From positions 12,844-36,828 of the forward strand of contig MNCI01018107.1 in the NCBI GenBank assembly GCA_015680685.1: a DNA stretch of 23,985 bases. The letters run 5' to 3'. Numbering within the stretch: the stretch's first letter is position 1; each line of letters starts with the position of its first letter. The stretch comes from Gnetum montanum (lineage: Eukaryota; Streptophyta; Gnetopsida; Gnetales; Gnetaceae). The position numbers were made by a program, and so were the translations under genes. The notes beneath the pieces are model-generated. The model worked only from the letters and a program-made list of their open reading frames with translations. It had not been told where the DNA came from and did no database searches. Positions 1 through 8,490 of this stretch are shown piece by piece.

Positions 1-69
1 CCAAGCGCAGACCCCAAATACGCCACTGGGTTACCAAGCGTAGATCCCCCTAGCTACACCACTGGGCTA
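1..69. repeat. Tandem 33-36 bp repeat in the leader of element E
   Basis: Two adjacent units (1-33 and 34-69) each begin CCAAGCG and end CCACTGGG(T/C)TA. A third partial unit begins CCAAGCAG at 70. The middles differ by a short indel. The repeat lies downstream of the E LTR on the minus strand, so it would be part of that element's untranslated leader. The array may continue to the left of the window. No coding function is visible. Confidence 0.75.
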
Positions 70-90
70 CCAAGCAGTCACACTTAAATC

Positions 91-225
91 CTCGTAATCA
101 AGTCATACTCATTCCGCGTCTAGGAGTTTAAGGGTGAGAGACTAATCGCGATGAGCAACCAATTCCTTAACTAGCCGTACACATCCGTAGATGCTCGTAG
201 TCAAGTCGTACTCATACCGCGCTAT
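91..225. repeat. Pair of about 31-bp direct repeats in the E leader
   Basis: The block CTCGTAATCAAGTCATACTC followed by ATTCCGCG (from about 92) recurs with a few substitutions as CTCGTAGTCAAGTCGTACTC followed by ATACCGCG (from about 194). The second copy abuts the putative LTR end. The two copies are about 100 bp apart, and the sequence between them is not repeated. They lie where a primer-binding site and leader would be, but I see no recognisable tRNA-complementary site. Confidence 0.65.
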
Positions 226-474
226 GAAAGCAATAAATAACACTAAATAAATAACAAATAAATAAACTAAGTGAATGTTGCAATGATGAAGTAATCTCGA
301 TCTTTATTTTCGGTCATGTGCGTGTCCAAGTATGACACACTCGAATAAAGACACCGTACAATTACAATCACCACATTGCGGGCAGACACGGGAAAAATTC
401 TAACTCTGGAGGGATCAAACTGCCAGAGCTTTGCTACTCTAAAACTGGGATCCCCAAACAAGGGAGAGGTGCCT

Positions 475-484
475 CTTATTTATA
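475..484 (-). promoter_or_regulatory. TATA box of the E LTR
   Basis: The minus strand reads TATAAATAAG, preceded by the GCGATATC array and followed by a CT-rich then coding-poor stretch. This is the usual arrangement of a plant LTR promoter. The start of transcription would be expected about 30 bases further along the minus strand, near 445-450. Confidence 0.6.
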
Positions 485-493
485 GACATGGTG

Positions 494-606
494 ACGGACT
501 GCAATAAGGCGTACGCGATATCATAGGGAAGGACGCGATATCACATACGNACGGACTGCGATAAGGCGTACGCGATATCATAGGGAAGGACGCGATATCA
601 CATACG
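494..606. repeat. 56-bp tandem duplication interrupted by a single N
   Basis: Positions 494-549 and 551-606 are two 56-bp copies that differ at one site (A503 versus G560). They are separated only by the ambiguous base at 550. Each copy contains two GCGATATC motifs. The lone N exactly at the junction may mark a consensus or assembly uncertainty, so the copy number in the real genome may differ. Confidence 0.9.
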
Positions 607-663
607 CGAGATTGCGGGGGATGCGATATCGTGTCGGTTGCGATATCGCGTACGCGATATCGC
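515..663. repeat. Array of seven GCGATATC motifs in U3 of element E
   Basis: The octamer GCGATATC occurs at 515, 535, 572, 592, 623, 640 and 654. The last two extend to the perfect 10-bp palindrome GCGATATCGC. Four copies come from the 56-bp duplication, and three are independent. The array lies directly upstream of the TATA box on the minus strand, where LTR enhancers normally sit. A regulatory role is inferred from position only. Confidence 0.85.
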
Positions 664-858
664 GGCCTGTGTGAACTGCGTCTCATCAATTGCCATACAT
701 ACTAGTGTGGTTTAGGTATAATAGTGCTTGAATAAAGCTCCATACACTCAATGACTCCTACTATGTGCACTCGAGAAAAATATTCTAACTTTCAAATAGA
801 CAAACTATTAGAGCTCTACTACTACTATGAACCTAATGCCCATAAACATAGTTGGGAG

Positions 859-871
859 CTTATATGTATAG
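859..871 (-). promoter_or_regulatory. TATA-like site in the 3' flank of copy A
   Basis: The minus strand reads CTATACATATAAG. It lies at the same distance from the end of ORF A as a better TATA box lies from the end of ORF B. It is preceded on the minus strand by the CATCGATG palindrome cluster. Confidence 0.35.
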
Positions 872-888
872 TTTTTTCTCTAGGGCTT

Positions 889-980
889 TATCGATGGGAC
901 CCCATCAATGTAATAAACGGTAAGTTGACACAGCCCCATCGATGGGGTAACACCACATAAATAGGGTCCTATCAATGTGA
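889..980. repeat. CATCGATG-type palindrome cluster
   Basis: TATCGATGGGACCCCATCAATG lies at 889-910, a perfect 14-bp palindrome CCCCATCGATGGGG lies at 934-947, and a looser copy CCTATCAATG lies near 968-977. The copies are 30-45 bp apart. They sit next to the TATA-like site, as do different palindromes beside other TATA boxes in this window. Confidence 0.7.
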
Positions 981-1211
981 TACTTTGATGCTCATTATAC
1001 CCTCATGACTAAATGAAAACTTTTCCTCATGTTCTTTTACAAAATTGGGAAAGTATGGGATTATTGATTGAGTCATAATAAAACAAAATAAATTGTCTTG
1101 ACAAAACTAAGTGCCTAAGTGTACAGGTTAACACATTACAAAAAATTGTGATGTTCATGACACAAAATTGAACACCTTGACATGACTACAAAAATTTGGA
1201 TAACACATCCT

Positions 1212-4065
1212 CTAATGGTGTGAAGATGGTGGTGAAGATCAGATAGTCCCAGGTGATGGAGGTTCCTGAGACTTTGAAGGACCTTTGTTGGCTCTAAGCA
1301 CGTGTAGTAGCTGAGGTTGCTATGGCTGTCCTACTGTAGCTACAACCTCCAGTGGAAGGCAAAAGGCATCAAGAAATGCATTCATCTTCTCCTCTTTACT
1401 TTGGGGATCATTCATAGTCCACGCAGAATCACTAATGTGGGCTAGAATGGGGGACCTCCCATGGATAGGGCATGATCGAGAATATCTCCTTTACATTGAC
1501 AAACTAGATAGCAAATTGTTTGCATTTGCTGTCAAACGCCCTTACTACATTTTGCAGCTCCTAGTAATCATTCATCCTCTTGACCAAGTTCTTCGTAGTT
1601 GATTGTTGATCTATGAAGCATGCCTTGAGAACTTTGAGTTCAGCATTAGCCACTACAAGCTTGTCCCTTGTGTCCTTGTGGTGCTTGAACTCAACCTTGT
1701 ATAGTAAGTATAAGTTGGCCACCTATTTCTCTAATTCAAACCATGGCCATCCGATAGTTAACATTGTTGGATTTGTGTAACATAGATTGGCAAGCTCCAT
1801 GTATTTTGTCATCTCCTTGATCTACAACTCCTTTGTATAGATTTCTACCTTGTTGTAGGCATCTATCCCATCAACGATGGGCTGCTGAACTTCTCTACCT
1901 TGCTAAAGTTGTTGAAGGGCTTCATTTAATTTTGACTTTGCTAATTGGATATATGTTTTGTTTACTTCCTTTTGTAGACCAACCTACTCTCTATAATGAT
2001 CTTTGACTTTCTCAAATTTGAGAGCTTTAGATTTCTAAGTGGCTACCTCAATTATAGTCTTTTAGCAAAGGGCATGCACCTCCTCCATTGAGAGATTCTT
2101 ATTCTCTACTGCTAATCTCCTCAATTCTATGTTTTCTCTAGCTAGTTGCTCCTGCTATTAATGGATAAATTTAATTAACTATTTTTTGTGTGCATCAACA
2201 CTCCACAAGTAATGATTTTCTATGGTTAACTAGACATTCTCTTGGTAGGTCTGATCCAAGGACTTTTGAATCTTGTGTTGTGTGGCCTCTACTAAGGATT
2301 TGTAGAATACCATTATTTCCATTGCACCATCAACTCATTTGAGCTTGGTATAAATCTATTTCATAAACTCATCTCTTGTTAGTGCTGAGTTGAGAAATGT
2401 AGGATCAGTAATCTAGGCTCTTAGTTTGGCAACTTCCATAGCCAAGCATTCATTCTACTCCTTGGCTATTTCAAGTTTCCCCTCCAATATGATATTTTTG
2501 CCCCTTACCTCTAGTCACTCCAATTGGGTTGCAATGATGTTGTCTAGAAGGTCAAAGAAATCTAAAAGTGGTTGTTCAGTTCCCACCAATTGGTATAATT
2601 GTTTCTCATGCTATGTTATGCTTAGTTTTCTACTTATGGTCCTTGCAGATGTTTGCACATCTCTAAGTGCGGTGATGGCTAGTGTAGAAGCTGCAGGTGC
2701 ATTGAGTGTTTCAGTAATCCTATTAGCGATCACTTTTGCTATTATTTCCTACCCCTTGTATTGCATCACAAAAATTATTATTTCTCATCCTCCTCCAAGT
2801 GCATCGAAAAGGTCATAGAATCCCCAGAGATTTCTAGGATTGTTTGTTATTATACAAGAGATATTGTGACCTATCTAGCACTTGGATTTGACCTCGCAAG
2901 CAACTATGCTCTTTGGGCTAAGAAAATGGATCCATCTTCACCTATCAAACTAATTATTAAGGCCACCTCATTAAGGTGACTCCATGCCACTTGTGCCTAC
3001 TCATTGAGCCATTCTCTATATTCTTGCAACCATTGGACGATTGCAGTGATGTTTGGCATAGTTGTTTGAGTGGTAGGTGGAGGCAGTGTTCATTGCTCCT
3101 CTTTGTGAAGTGTGGTCATATGCATCTTATCCTTCATCATTTTTGCCTAGTTGGTAGCCGAAATAGTTCTAGCAATGTTGTTGGTATAACAGAGTATCCC
3201 TCTTTTTTGACAAAGTTTCCTAATGAGGCATGAAAAGGGAAGTGCCTTCCTTCCATGTTTAATTTCTTTAAATCACTTTTGCATCTCTAGATAAATCAAC
3301 TATGGAAGGTTCACTAAGAATCTCCCACTCAAAGTAGTGCATGCTTGGGTAGAGAAGGTGGTGATTTTGCTTAGCCTCACCATGGGATTGAGGTGGAAGG
3401 GCACAATCTTGTAATGGATCCTCTCTACTAGTGTGAGCACACCAAACTCCTTATGGTCAACACCATAGCACCAATGCATCCATTCTTTCTTGATGCTTGG
3501 GTCTATTTGCATTGGGATTTCAGTAATATCAGTCCTTATTTCAAGCAACCCAAGTGTTGTAGTAATGGCCTGTGTCGAGTAGGACACTGAGATGTCCTTG
3601 ATTTTCACCATTTCTCTAAGCTACCTGCTATTCTAGAATAGGAATGTTTATCCCATGTACCACTCCCCAGTAGAAGTGATAATTGGCCAAATGGGAGAGG
3701 CCTTTAGTTAGTCCTATACTTCTCTTGGTGCATGCTCTAGGAAAGGGCCAAAATTTAACTCTTTGAGCACCAATTTTTGGACCTTCATTGATTTAATCTG
3801 AATTAGGCAAACCTTTGTTAAGGTCACCTCAAGATTTACTAGTTGTGCTTGTGCATCATCACGATGGGAGTGTTCCATTGCTACTACTGCTAATTCTAGA
3901 ATTTATCTAATAGATTCCACTTCTAACTCTTTCCTAAGAGGACCTATGACATGGATTTTAAGTGGTTCTTCTTGGGGCCATTCTTAGCTTATTCCTGTTC
4001 TAGACTGTTTCTCCCTTGGTTTTGGATGGTCCTTCTTCTTACATGTCCTTTTCTTTTGGTGTCAT
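1212..4065 (-). pseudogene. Decayed about 950-codon coiled-coil ORF, copy A (retroelement extra ORF)
   Basis: I do not recognise a named family with certainty. The start is placed at ATG 4063-4065, because copy B also begins MTPK there. The N-terminus is basic and K/R/P-rich. A middle domain (about 3300-3610) contains KIKD, a Trp-centred stretch and FLVNLP. This domain loosely recalls the 'putative plant transposon protein' domains of plant retroelements, but that is a weak similarity from memory. From about 2460 to 1500 one frame runs on as a long charged, heptad-like coiled coil (for example RENIELRRLAVENKN), broken by stops of which 13 of 16 are TAG. The C-terminal part (about 1445-1212) is one frameshift away, Pro/Ser-rich, and ends at TAG 1212-1214. 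Several stops match stops in copy B (17094-19870). The gene is clearly dead, but its frame is still readable along its length. Confidence 0.75.
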
Positions 4066-4490
4066 CTTTGGTCACAACACAACCATGGATTAGTAGATAT
4101 AATGTGTTATTTTTCATTTTTTATACCTTTTTCTCATTATTTAGTTACACTTTGGCTAAGGTTGAACCATGGCATATTGATTATTTTATTAATTATTTAT
4201 TATAAATGTCACAGGAGCTTGTTGGAAAGGTTTAACTCTTGTAATTTAGTATTTAATAGTTCAGTTTTAAGTTAAACCTTTGTGGGAGTTAAAAAATATC
4301 ACAAAAAAATTTCTATAGAGAAATGGTACATTTGTGGCTCCTATGACGAAGAGCTTACCTCCAATAGCTACAGGGTCAAAGAACAAAATGATTTGGATAA
4401 ACATTTTGTAAGTTATGGGTTTTAAAAAGTTGAAAAACTCCTTTGGTGTTTCTGAGAAAATGTAAAATTTTATAAGTGGGGCTACACATG

Positions 4491-4500
4491 TGTATACTAT
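4491..4500 (-). promoter_or_regulatory. TATA-like site in the A LTR-like block
   Basis: The minus strand reads ATAGTATACA. It corresponds in position to TATAAAT at 20321-20327 in copy B. It is weaker than the B site and may have mutated. Just upstream on the minus strand is the CCATATATGG cluster. Confidence 0.35.
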
Positions 4501-4518
4501 TTTTGTCTTATGTCAATG

Positions 4519-4580
4519 AGGCCCCATATATGGAGCCTCGTATACAGGTCAACTCCATTGACAGGGCCTCATATATGGGA
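4519..4580. repeat. CCATATATGG palindrome pair beside the A promoter
   Basis: GGCCCCATATATGG lies near 4520-4533 and GGCCTCATATATGGGATCC lies near 4565-4583, separated by a related but less symmetric GTATAC segment. The core CCATATATGG is self-complementary. The copies are about 46 bp apart. Confidence 0.6.
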
Positions 4581-5331
4581 TCCATCAGCAAAAATTTTAA
4601 ATTTTGAATATCTCAAGAAATAAATTTTTCAATGAAATTGGGGTTTATGGAATCCTAGAAAAGCCAAGAATATGTTAAAATCATTGAAGAGGGTCTTCAG
4701 AAGCTAAAAAATTAAAAAAATTGATGGAGAATGTATTTAATGAACAAAAGTTATAAAGGAACACATGGTGTGATGCAGAAGATGAATGAATGAAAGATTC
4801 GATTTGCAAATATGTTGAAGGATAAGGTGCTTAACAAACCCAACCAAGAGATATGTAAGTGGGTCCTCCCCATAGTAGGTAGATGCCTTTTTTGCCCTTG
4901 CATAACCTCAACCTAAGGAGTCTGTGGGTCCCATTAGTGACTAATGGTCAATGGAAGTAAAGAATTGAAACTTGGAAGGTTCCACCTAAGAATTTAAATA
5001 TTTTAGACCAAGACATAGAATCAAGAACATGGACATTAGCGGCGAGGTGAATTATGCTCAACATATATGGATGATAGAGAAGGTGGAATGGAATTCCAAC
5101 TAAGGTCATAAGAAGTCCCTTGTGGAGTTTATGTTTAAAATGAATAAAGAAGATCCATCCTTAGTCTAGACCAAAACCAACCTATTTTAGTGACTTCACA
5201 TCACCACTCCAAGACCAATCCACCACCTCGAGACACAAGAGTGCTCCCATAAAATAATTACCATTCTATAAAGAGAAGAAAAAAGAAGTAGAAAGTAAGA
5301 TAGGGCCTTAGTGAGAGGGGACCTTTAGCCA

Positions 5332-5870
5332 TGGATGCATGTATTTCTAGTCTCATAGCCAATGCTTATAGCCTATTTATTTGTCTAAGGGGTGTGCTTT
5401 AAATTTCCATCATATGTTTTTTCTCTTGTTTGTTTGTTTTTTTTCTCTCTTTTTTTTTTGGATTTTTGGATGGGAACCACACAATGCAAAGACTTTATTT
5501 TTCTTCCTATTTGTGGTTGGAATGGAAGAGTAAGAAGTCCATGAAAGACAATCAAGCACTGAAGCAAGTAGAAGAGTATGAAGAGTACTAAGTTTCCTTG
5601 AAGTCACACCTTGTTCAAACCTTTGAATCTTTCCCAATTCCAAAAACTACCAGGGTAACAAATTTATTAAAATTTTCTTTAATGAAAGGGACCTCAAACT
5701 TCCACAACAAGAGAAACCATAGAGTTTGTGGATGGGTGGATGACGTGAACTCACTACCTATTCCACGAAGAAGAAACCATGACTAAGTCATTGGTACAAA
5801 AATTCAAAAAGAACTGAGGGCCTAGAACAGTTAGCATAGGTGGCCATCTACCCCACAACTAAGTTGGAAG
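5332..5870 (-). other. Spacer between decayed integrase and the A LTR-like block
   Basis: No gene is called here. On the minus strand this follows the integrase C-terminus. It contains a long A/G-rich tract at about 5409-5462 (AAAAAAAAAGAGAGAAAAAA with further A/C/G), which could be a degenerate polypurine tract preceding a 3' LTR. The tract lies about 80 bp from the TG at 5331 and not adjacent to it. Small open frames in this stretch overlap each other and show no domain features. Confidence 0.4.
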
Positions 5871-5989
5871 GAGGAGATCTAAAAAATTGAGCATGGTTGT
5901 CCATCTGTTGAGGTATTTGTTGTACTGACTTGCTTTGGCTCATGGAAAAAATTCACTTATTGGATGTTGACCAATATCTTTTAATTTGG

Positions 5990-7070
5990 ACTCTTGAGTT
6001 TGTATATGATCATGGCCCCAGAAGGAAAGGTCCTTTCCACAATGTTTGGAATTTTATTTTCTGAGGTACATGTATGGGATTTTAGTCAAGAACCTTGTCT
6101 CTTGATTAAAATTTTACTTTCTATATTCTTTAGTCATGTTGTTGTTTATTGAATGCCTTCTGCACTTCATTCAAAGATAGGGCTACCAATTAGTTTTTAT
6201 CTAACACGTTAATTTTGATCAGTCTTTCTTTTTGGGCTTGACTTAGGTCAAGATTTAGGTCACAGGCTATTCAGAGTGTATAGAGCTCAGATTGACTTGG
6301 AAGTGTTTGACATTTTTCGTACACTAACTCATAGGAAGAGTAGCCGATAGGAAATTTTCAAGTTGATTAGTAGGCCCAAAGGACATTGTTGAGTTTTGTG
6401 CTACAATCTCTCCTATATTTGTTTATGGTTTTTATTAAGGTCTTTGTGATCTCCTAATTAGTTACCTCTACTTGACCATTGGCTTGGGGGTAATAGGATG
6501 TTGTTAATTTATGTTCAACCCCCAAGCATTGCATCAATTTCTAAAAGTGGGACCTCTAAAATGAGTTCCATTGTCAAAAATTAGTGCACTTGGCACCCAA
6601 ACCTATTTATAACATTTTTTTGTACAAATCGAGTAGAAGTAGATGATGCAAAATTGGTGATAGTTTCTAATTCTGCCCATTTGGTGCAGTAGTTGACTAC
6701 TATAATGATATATGCCTTTCCATTGGACATGGGTGTGATGGGACCCATGAAGTTTATGCCCCATATGTCAAAGGGCTCTAGTGGCTGAATCCACTATTGA
6801 GGGTCCTCCATTTGAGTGATCATCACATCATCTATTTGACAGCACCCAGATCAAATAAATTGGTGGACATCCCTGAAGATTATAGGCCAATAGTCTCTTG
6901 CTATTAAGATTTTTATGGCCATATGTCTCCCTACATAGTGGCCTCTACAAGGACCTTCATGAGCATCTTGGAGAACATGCAGTTGATCCATATTAGGGAC
7001 ACACCAATGAACTAGGCCATTGGCACACACCTTCTAAAGGTGTCCGTTAATTTCCTTGAAGTACTTTGCC
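5990..7070 (-). pseudogene. Ty3/gypsy integrase, decayed
   Basis: This is the retrotransposon integrase that would insert the cDNA. On the minus strand a zinc-binding-like region (about 6880-7060) reads CANGLVHWCVP, DAHEGPCRGH and DYWPIIFRDVH. The second CxxC is damaged (SGCC). The catalytic core follows. The first Asp motif is GINFMGP, with Asn at 6752-6754 replacing the expected Asp. The second, IFDNGTHF, is intact with Asp at 6573-6575. The third is NGQVEV with Glu at 6466-6468. Asp2 to Glu is about 35 residues, as in the D,D-35-E family, with one frameshift between them. The C-terminal part contains LDLSQAQKERL and a Trp-Lys-Gly-Pro-Phe motif resembling the GPY/F module. Numerous stops (TAG, TAA, TGA) are present. 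It lies last in pol, which defines the element as Ty3/gypsy and not copia. The Athila/Tat group fits best by motif style. Confidence 0.9.
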
Positions 7071-7099
7071 TAATGAAGAAACTATTGTTTTTTTCCTAA

Positions 7100-7240
7100 A
7101 GTCCAAATCTTGTGGCATCTCTTGAGTGAGAAGGTAAGTGAGGATGTCATCGTACCATTTTGGTTTAGTAGGCACTTGGTCATTTATTACTCTTATAAAG
7201 AGGAGTGAACTCTCCTCCTCTTTATTATCCCATCTTAATC
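7100..7240 (-). pseudogene. RNase H to integrase connector, decayed
   Basis: This is a continuous minus-strand frame after ADHIS, with an acidic segment (KEEESS), then PKWYDDILTYLLTQEMP and a basic FRKKT. It matches the usual Ty3/gypsy linker, in which a P-WY-DI-NYL segment precedes the integrase zinc domain. It has no catalytic role. It is listed because it shows that RNase H and integrase belong to one polyprotein. Confidence 0.75.
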
Positions 7241-7610
7241 AAGAGATGTGATCAGCAATCACATTCTCAGTCCCTTTTTGATCTACCATTGTGAGATTGA
7301 ATTCCTACAAAATTATGAGCCACCATATGATACGAAACTCACTATCGATTTGTTTATTAGTAAGTGAATGACATTTTTATCTGTATGCACACATAGTGCC
7401 TAAAATTTTCAAGAGCATACACCACTAGCATTAATTATTTCTCCATTGTGGTGTAATTCAACTATGCATCCACAATGCTTCGACTTGCAAAATGAATGTA
7501 ATATGGACATGTTCTATCATCCAATTGCATAAGCATAGCTTCCAAGGCATAATTAGATGTATCTATCATTATGTGGAATGGTTTGGACCAATATGGTGCC
7601 CGTAGAATTA
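7240..7610 (-). pseudogene. Ty3/gypsy RNase H, decayed
   Basis: This domain degrades the RNA strand of the RNA:DNA hybrid. The minus-strand frame begins ILRAPYWSKPFHIMIDTSNYA, with the first catalytic Asp kept in IDTS. It is followed by LNYTTMEK, which keeps the Glu position, and a YALENFRHYV segment. After a frameshift comes HTDKNVIHLL, keeping the third acidic position, then EFNLTMVDQKGTEN and VIADHIS. The ADHLSR signature has a TGA where Arg would be. Domain order and motif spacing are as in other Ty3/gypsy pol proteins. It is broken by several stops and at least one frameshift. Confidence 0.88.
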
Positions 7611-8490
7611 GAGTTTTTACAAGTTTCTCCTTTAGTAGTTAAAATGCATGTTTGCAATCCTTGGTCCAAACAAATGGAGCATCTTTCTTTGTAATCTTGA
7701 CCAATGACTTTGCGATCCTAGAGAAATTATCTATGAATTGTCGACAATAGCAAGTGTGTCCAAGGAATGATCTAACATATTTAACTGTCTCTGGTTGATA
7801 TGTGATTTTCTTGGATGATCCTTATCCTTTTAGGGTTTACCTCAATCTCTGCCTAAGTAATTCTATGCCCTAGTACTCTACCTTATTGGACCATTAAATT
7901 GATTTTCTACCAATTGAGCCTAAGGTTTTTTTTTACACATCTTTTTAGTACTTGCTCAAGGTGGTCCATGGCTTTCTCAAATGTAGCCCCATAGGTAGAG
8001 AATTCATCCATGAAGACTTCTACCTTGCTACCATTTTGCTATTGGAAAATACTAAGGACCAGATATTGAAATGTTGCAGCATCATTGCATAGACTAAATC
8101 ACATCTTACAATATGCAAAAGTCTTCCATAGACTCATGAATTTTTTCTTGGCCTGATCTTCTGGTGCAATTTGGATTTGGTTATTGTCACTATAACCATC
8201 CAAGAAGCTATAATAGCAATGCTTGGAGATAGTGTCAAACACTTGATCCACAAATGGTAATGGAAATTGATCTTTAAATGTTTCCATCTTTAATAGCTTG
8301 AAGTTAATGCAGACTTGCCACTTACCACCTTTCTTTAACACAATTATGAGTGGGCTAACCCACTCACTATTCACAATGGAATAGATGAACCCCAATTTGA
8401 AGAGTTATTCTATTGCCTCCTTGATGATTTGCTTCAGTTTGGGGTTCAGTTGCCTTTGTCATGACCTTCTTGGCTTCATGGCCAAGTTGG
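7611..8490 (-). pseudogene. Ty3/gypsy reverse transcriptase, decayed
   Basis: This enzyme copies the element RNA into DNA. The minus-strand motifs appear in order: LNPKLKQIIKEAIE, then GFIYSIVNSEWVSPL and KKGGKWQVCINF (fingers). FPLPFVDQVFD and SFLDGYSDNNQIQIAPEDQ hold the first catalytic Asp region. FSLCNDAATFQ follows directly after a TGA in the usual MPFGLCN motif. The active-site box is FMDEF at 8000-8014, so the second Asp of the normal MDD is Glu. LGHRIT and VRSFLGHTCYCRQFI mark the thumb/connection. The best open stretch is 8099-8395. A frameshift lies between ATFQ and FMDEF, and stops interrupt the thumb. The sequence style is that of the Athila/Tat branch. Confidence 0.93.

Larger units (their letters stand above)
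225..693 (-). mobile_element. LTR of element E, minus orientation (putative)
   Basis: Read on the minus strand, this block looks like a short LTR. It has a GC-rich U3, a TATA box at 475-484, then an AT-richer R/U5 ending in TTTATTTATTGCTTTCA. The terminal TG is uncertain (candidates at about 685-693), and the CA end is placed at 225-226. The base composition and CpG-rich palindromic U3 differ sharply from the neighbouring DNA. The second LTR and all coding sequence would lie left of the window, so the element class is unknown. A 64-codon open frame inside R/U5 has no recognisable features and is not called. Confidence 0.5.
694..1211 (-). mobile_element. 3' flank of repeat copy A (non-coding)
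   Basis: This is AT-rich non-coding sequence downstream of ORF A on the minus strand. The part near 1040-1100 (ACAAAATTGGGAAAGTATGG and following bases) is recognisably the same as 16920-16985 after ORF B, so it belongs to the repeat unit and is not host DNA. It contains a TATA-like stretch (859-871) and a palindrome cluster (889-980). The TATA-like site is about 340 bp beyond the ORF end in both copies. The left end is cut by element E. Whether this is a 3' LTR or an internal promoter region is unresolved, because it does not clearly match the LTR-like block at 4150-5331. Confidence 0.55.
4150..5331 (-). mobile_element. LTR-like block upstream of ORF A
   Basis: This block matches 19950-21133 upstream of ORF B, in the same order and orientation. 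Similarity includes a segment near 4855-4930 (AAGTGGGTCCTCCCCATAG and following bases) and the end segment near 5290-5330 (TAGGGCCTTAGTGAGAGGGG). Similarity fades within a few bases of 5331, where the minus strand reads TGGCTAAAGG; the B copy reads TGCCTGAAGG. This is as expected for a 5' LTR end starting TG. A TATA-like site lies about 840 bp in (about 810 bp in copy B). The CA end and primer-binding site are not resolved. There is no purine tract immediately before the TG, so the exact boundary remains uncertain. Confidence 0.55.

Noticed and set aside
267-461. 64-codon open frame (minus) in E R/U5
   Set aside because: It lies in the transcribed part of an LTR, is short and has no motif.
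480-689. Open frame of 69 codons (minus) in the E U3
   Set aside because: It is generated by the 56-bp duplication and GCGATATC repeats, spans the N, and repeats the same peptide. It is not a gene.
2426-3233. Plus-strand frames at 2426-2818, 2761-2979 and 2976-3233
   Set aside because: They are antisense to the collinear coiled-coil ORF A. Their Ser/Leu-rich composition is the shadow of its Glu/Lys-rich codons.
3951-4205. Hydrophobic 84-codon plus-strand frame resembling a membrane protein
   Set aside because: It is antisense to the Lys-rich N-terminus of ORF A. The apparent membrane segments come from complementing AAG/AAA codons.
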